From Heterobilharzia americana (taxonomy: Eukaryota > Platyhelminthes > Trematoda > Strigeidida > Schistosomatidae), in NCBI GenBank assembly GCA_944470555.2, contig OX104128.1, positions 61,325,257 to 61,389,256 of the forward strand: a stretch of 64,000 nucleotides of DNA. The letters are read 5' to 3'. Both the position numbers and the translations under genes were made by a program. The notes under the pieces are model-generated. The model made no database searches, was not told where the DNA came from, and saw only the letters and a list, made by a program, of their open reading frames with translations. Positions 63,886 through 64,000 of the stretch are shown in pieces (positions within the stretch are counted from its first letter, which is position 1; the number at the start of each line of letters is the position of its first letter).

Positions 63886-64000
63886 GTGAGAGACGCGTAC
63901 AAGTAGAAACAAAGGAGTCATACCTTCCTTTTCAAACTCAGTATGTTATGAATCATGTGACTTCTTCTTGCTCGTCGCTAAATTTTAAGAAACCCAATCG

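Overview
The window looks like nuclear DNA of a trematode flatworm, most likely Schistosoma or a close relative. It is AT-rich, has no bacterial-type gene packing, and is dominated by decayed retroelements. The diagnostic signs are SINEs with a hammerhead-ribozyme core of the schistosome Sm-alpha type, RTE-clade non-LTR retrotransposons of the SR2/Perere-3 type, Penelope-like elements, and one gene with tiny 5' introns and very large 3' introns, a known schistosome habit.

One protein-coding gene can be reconstructed. It is on the minus strand from 50346 to about 13348: fourteen phase-consistent coding exons over 37 kb that encode an all coiled-coil protein of about 743 residues. Exon by exon it follows vertebrate CCDC170 (recognised from memory, not searched), and the best-conserved part is the last exon. 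The first four introns are 47-134 nt; the other nine are 1.4-8.5 kb and are filled with retroelement debris. Two candidate exons of an unidentified plus-strand membrane-protein gene lie at the right edge (63364-63885).

Layout: 1-13.3 kb, downstream of CCDC170, holds a Penelope-like remnant (about 360-960), a nearly full-length but broken RTE-like element on the minus strand (4640-8040), SINEs and one candidate terminal exon. 13.3-50.3 kb is CCDC170; its introns hold at least eight hammerhead-SINE copies, many copies of a second SINE-like family, Penelope-like fragments (26.1-26.9, 39.8-40.3 and 44.7-45.7 kb), RTE-like fragments (13.9, 15.8, 45.7 kb) and other non-LTR fragments (18.1, 36.5, 38.7 kb). 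50.67-51.06 kb is a tetranucleotide tract just upstream of the gene. 53066-63322 is a near-perfect inverted repeat with arms of 3065 and 3066 bp around a 4.1 kb spacer that contains a decayed non-LTR endonuclease/reverse-transcriptase fragment.

The most unusual observations are the giant inverted repeat, the hammerhead SINEs (one with an intact catalytic core) lying twice as head-to-head pairs, two Penelope-like 3' ends in mirror arrangement, and the steep intron-size gradient of the CCDC170 gene. I did not find a gene system that I can call new.
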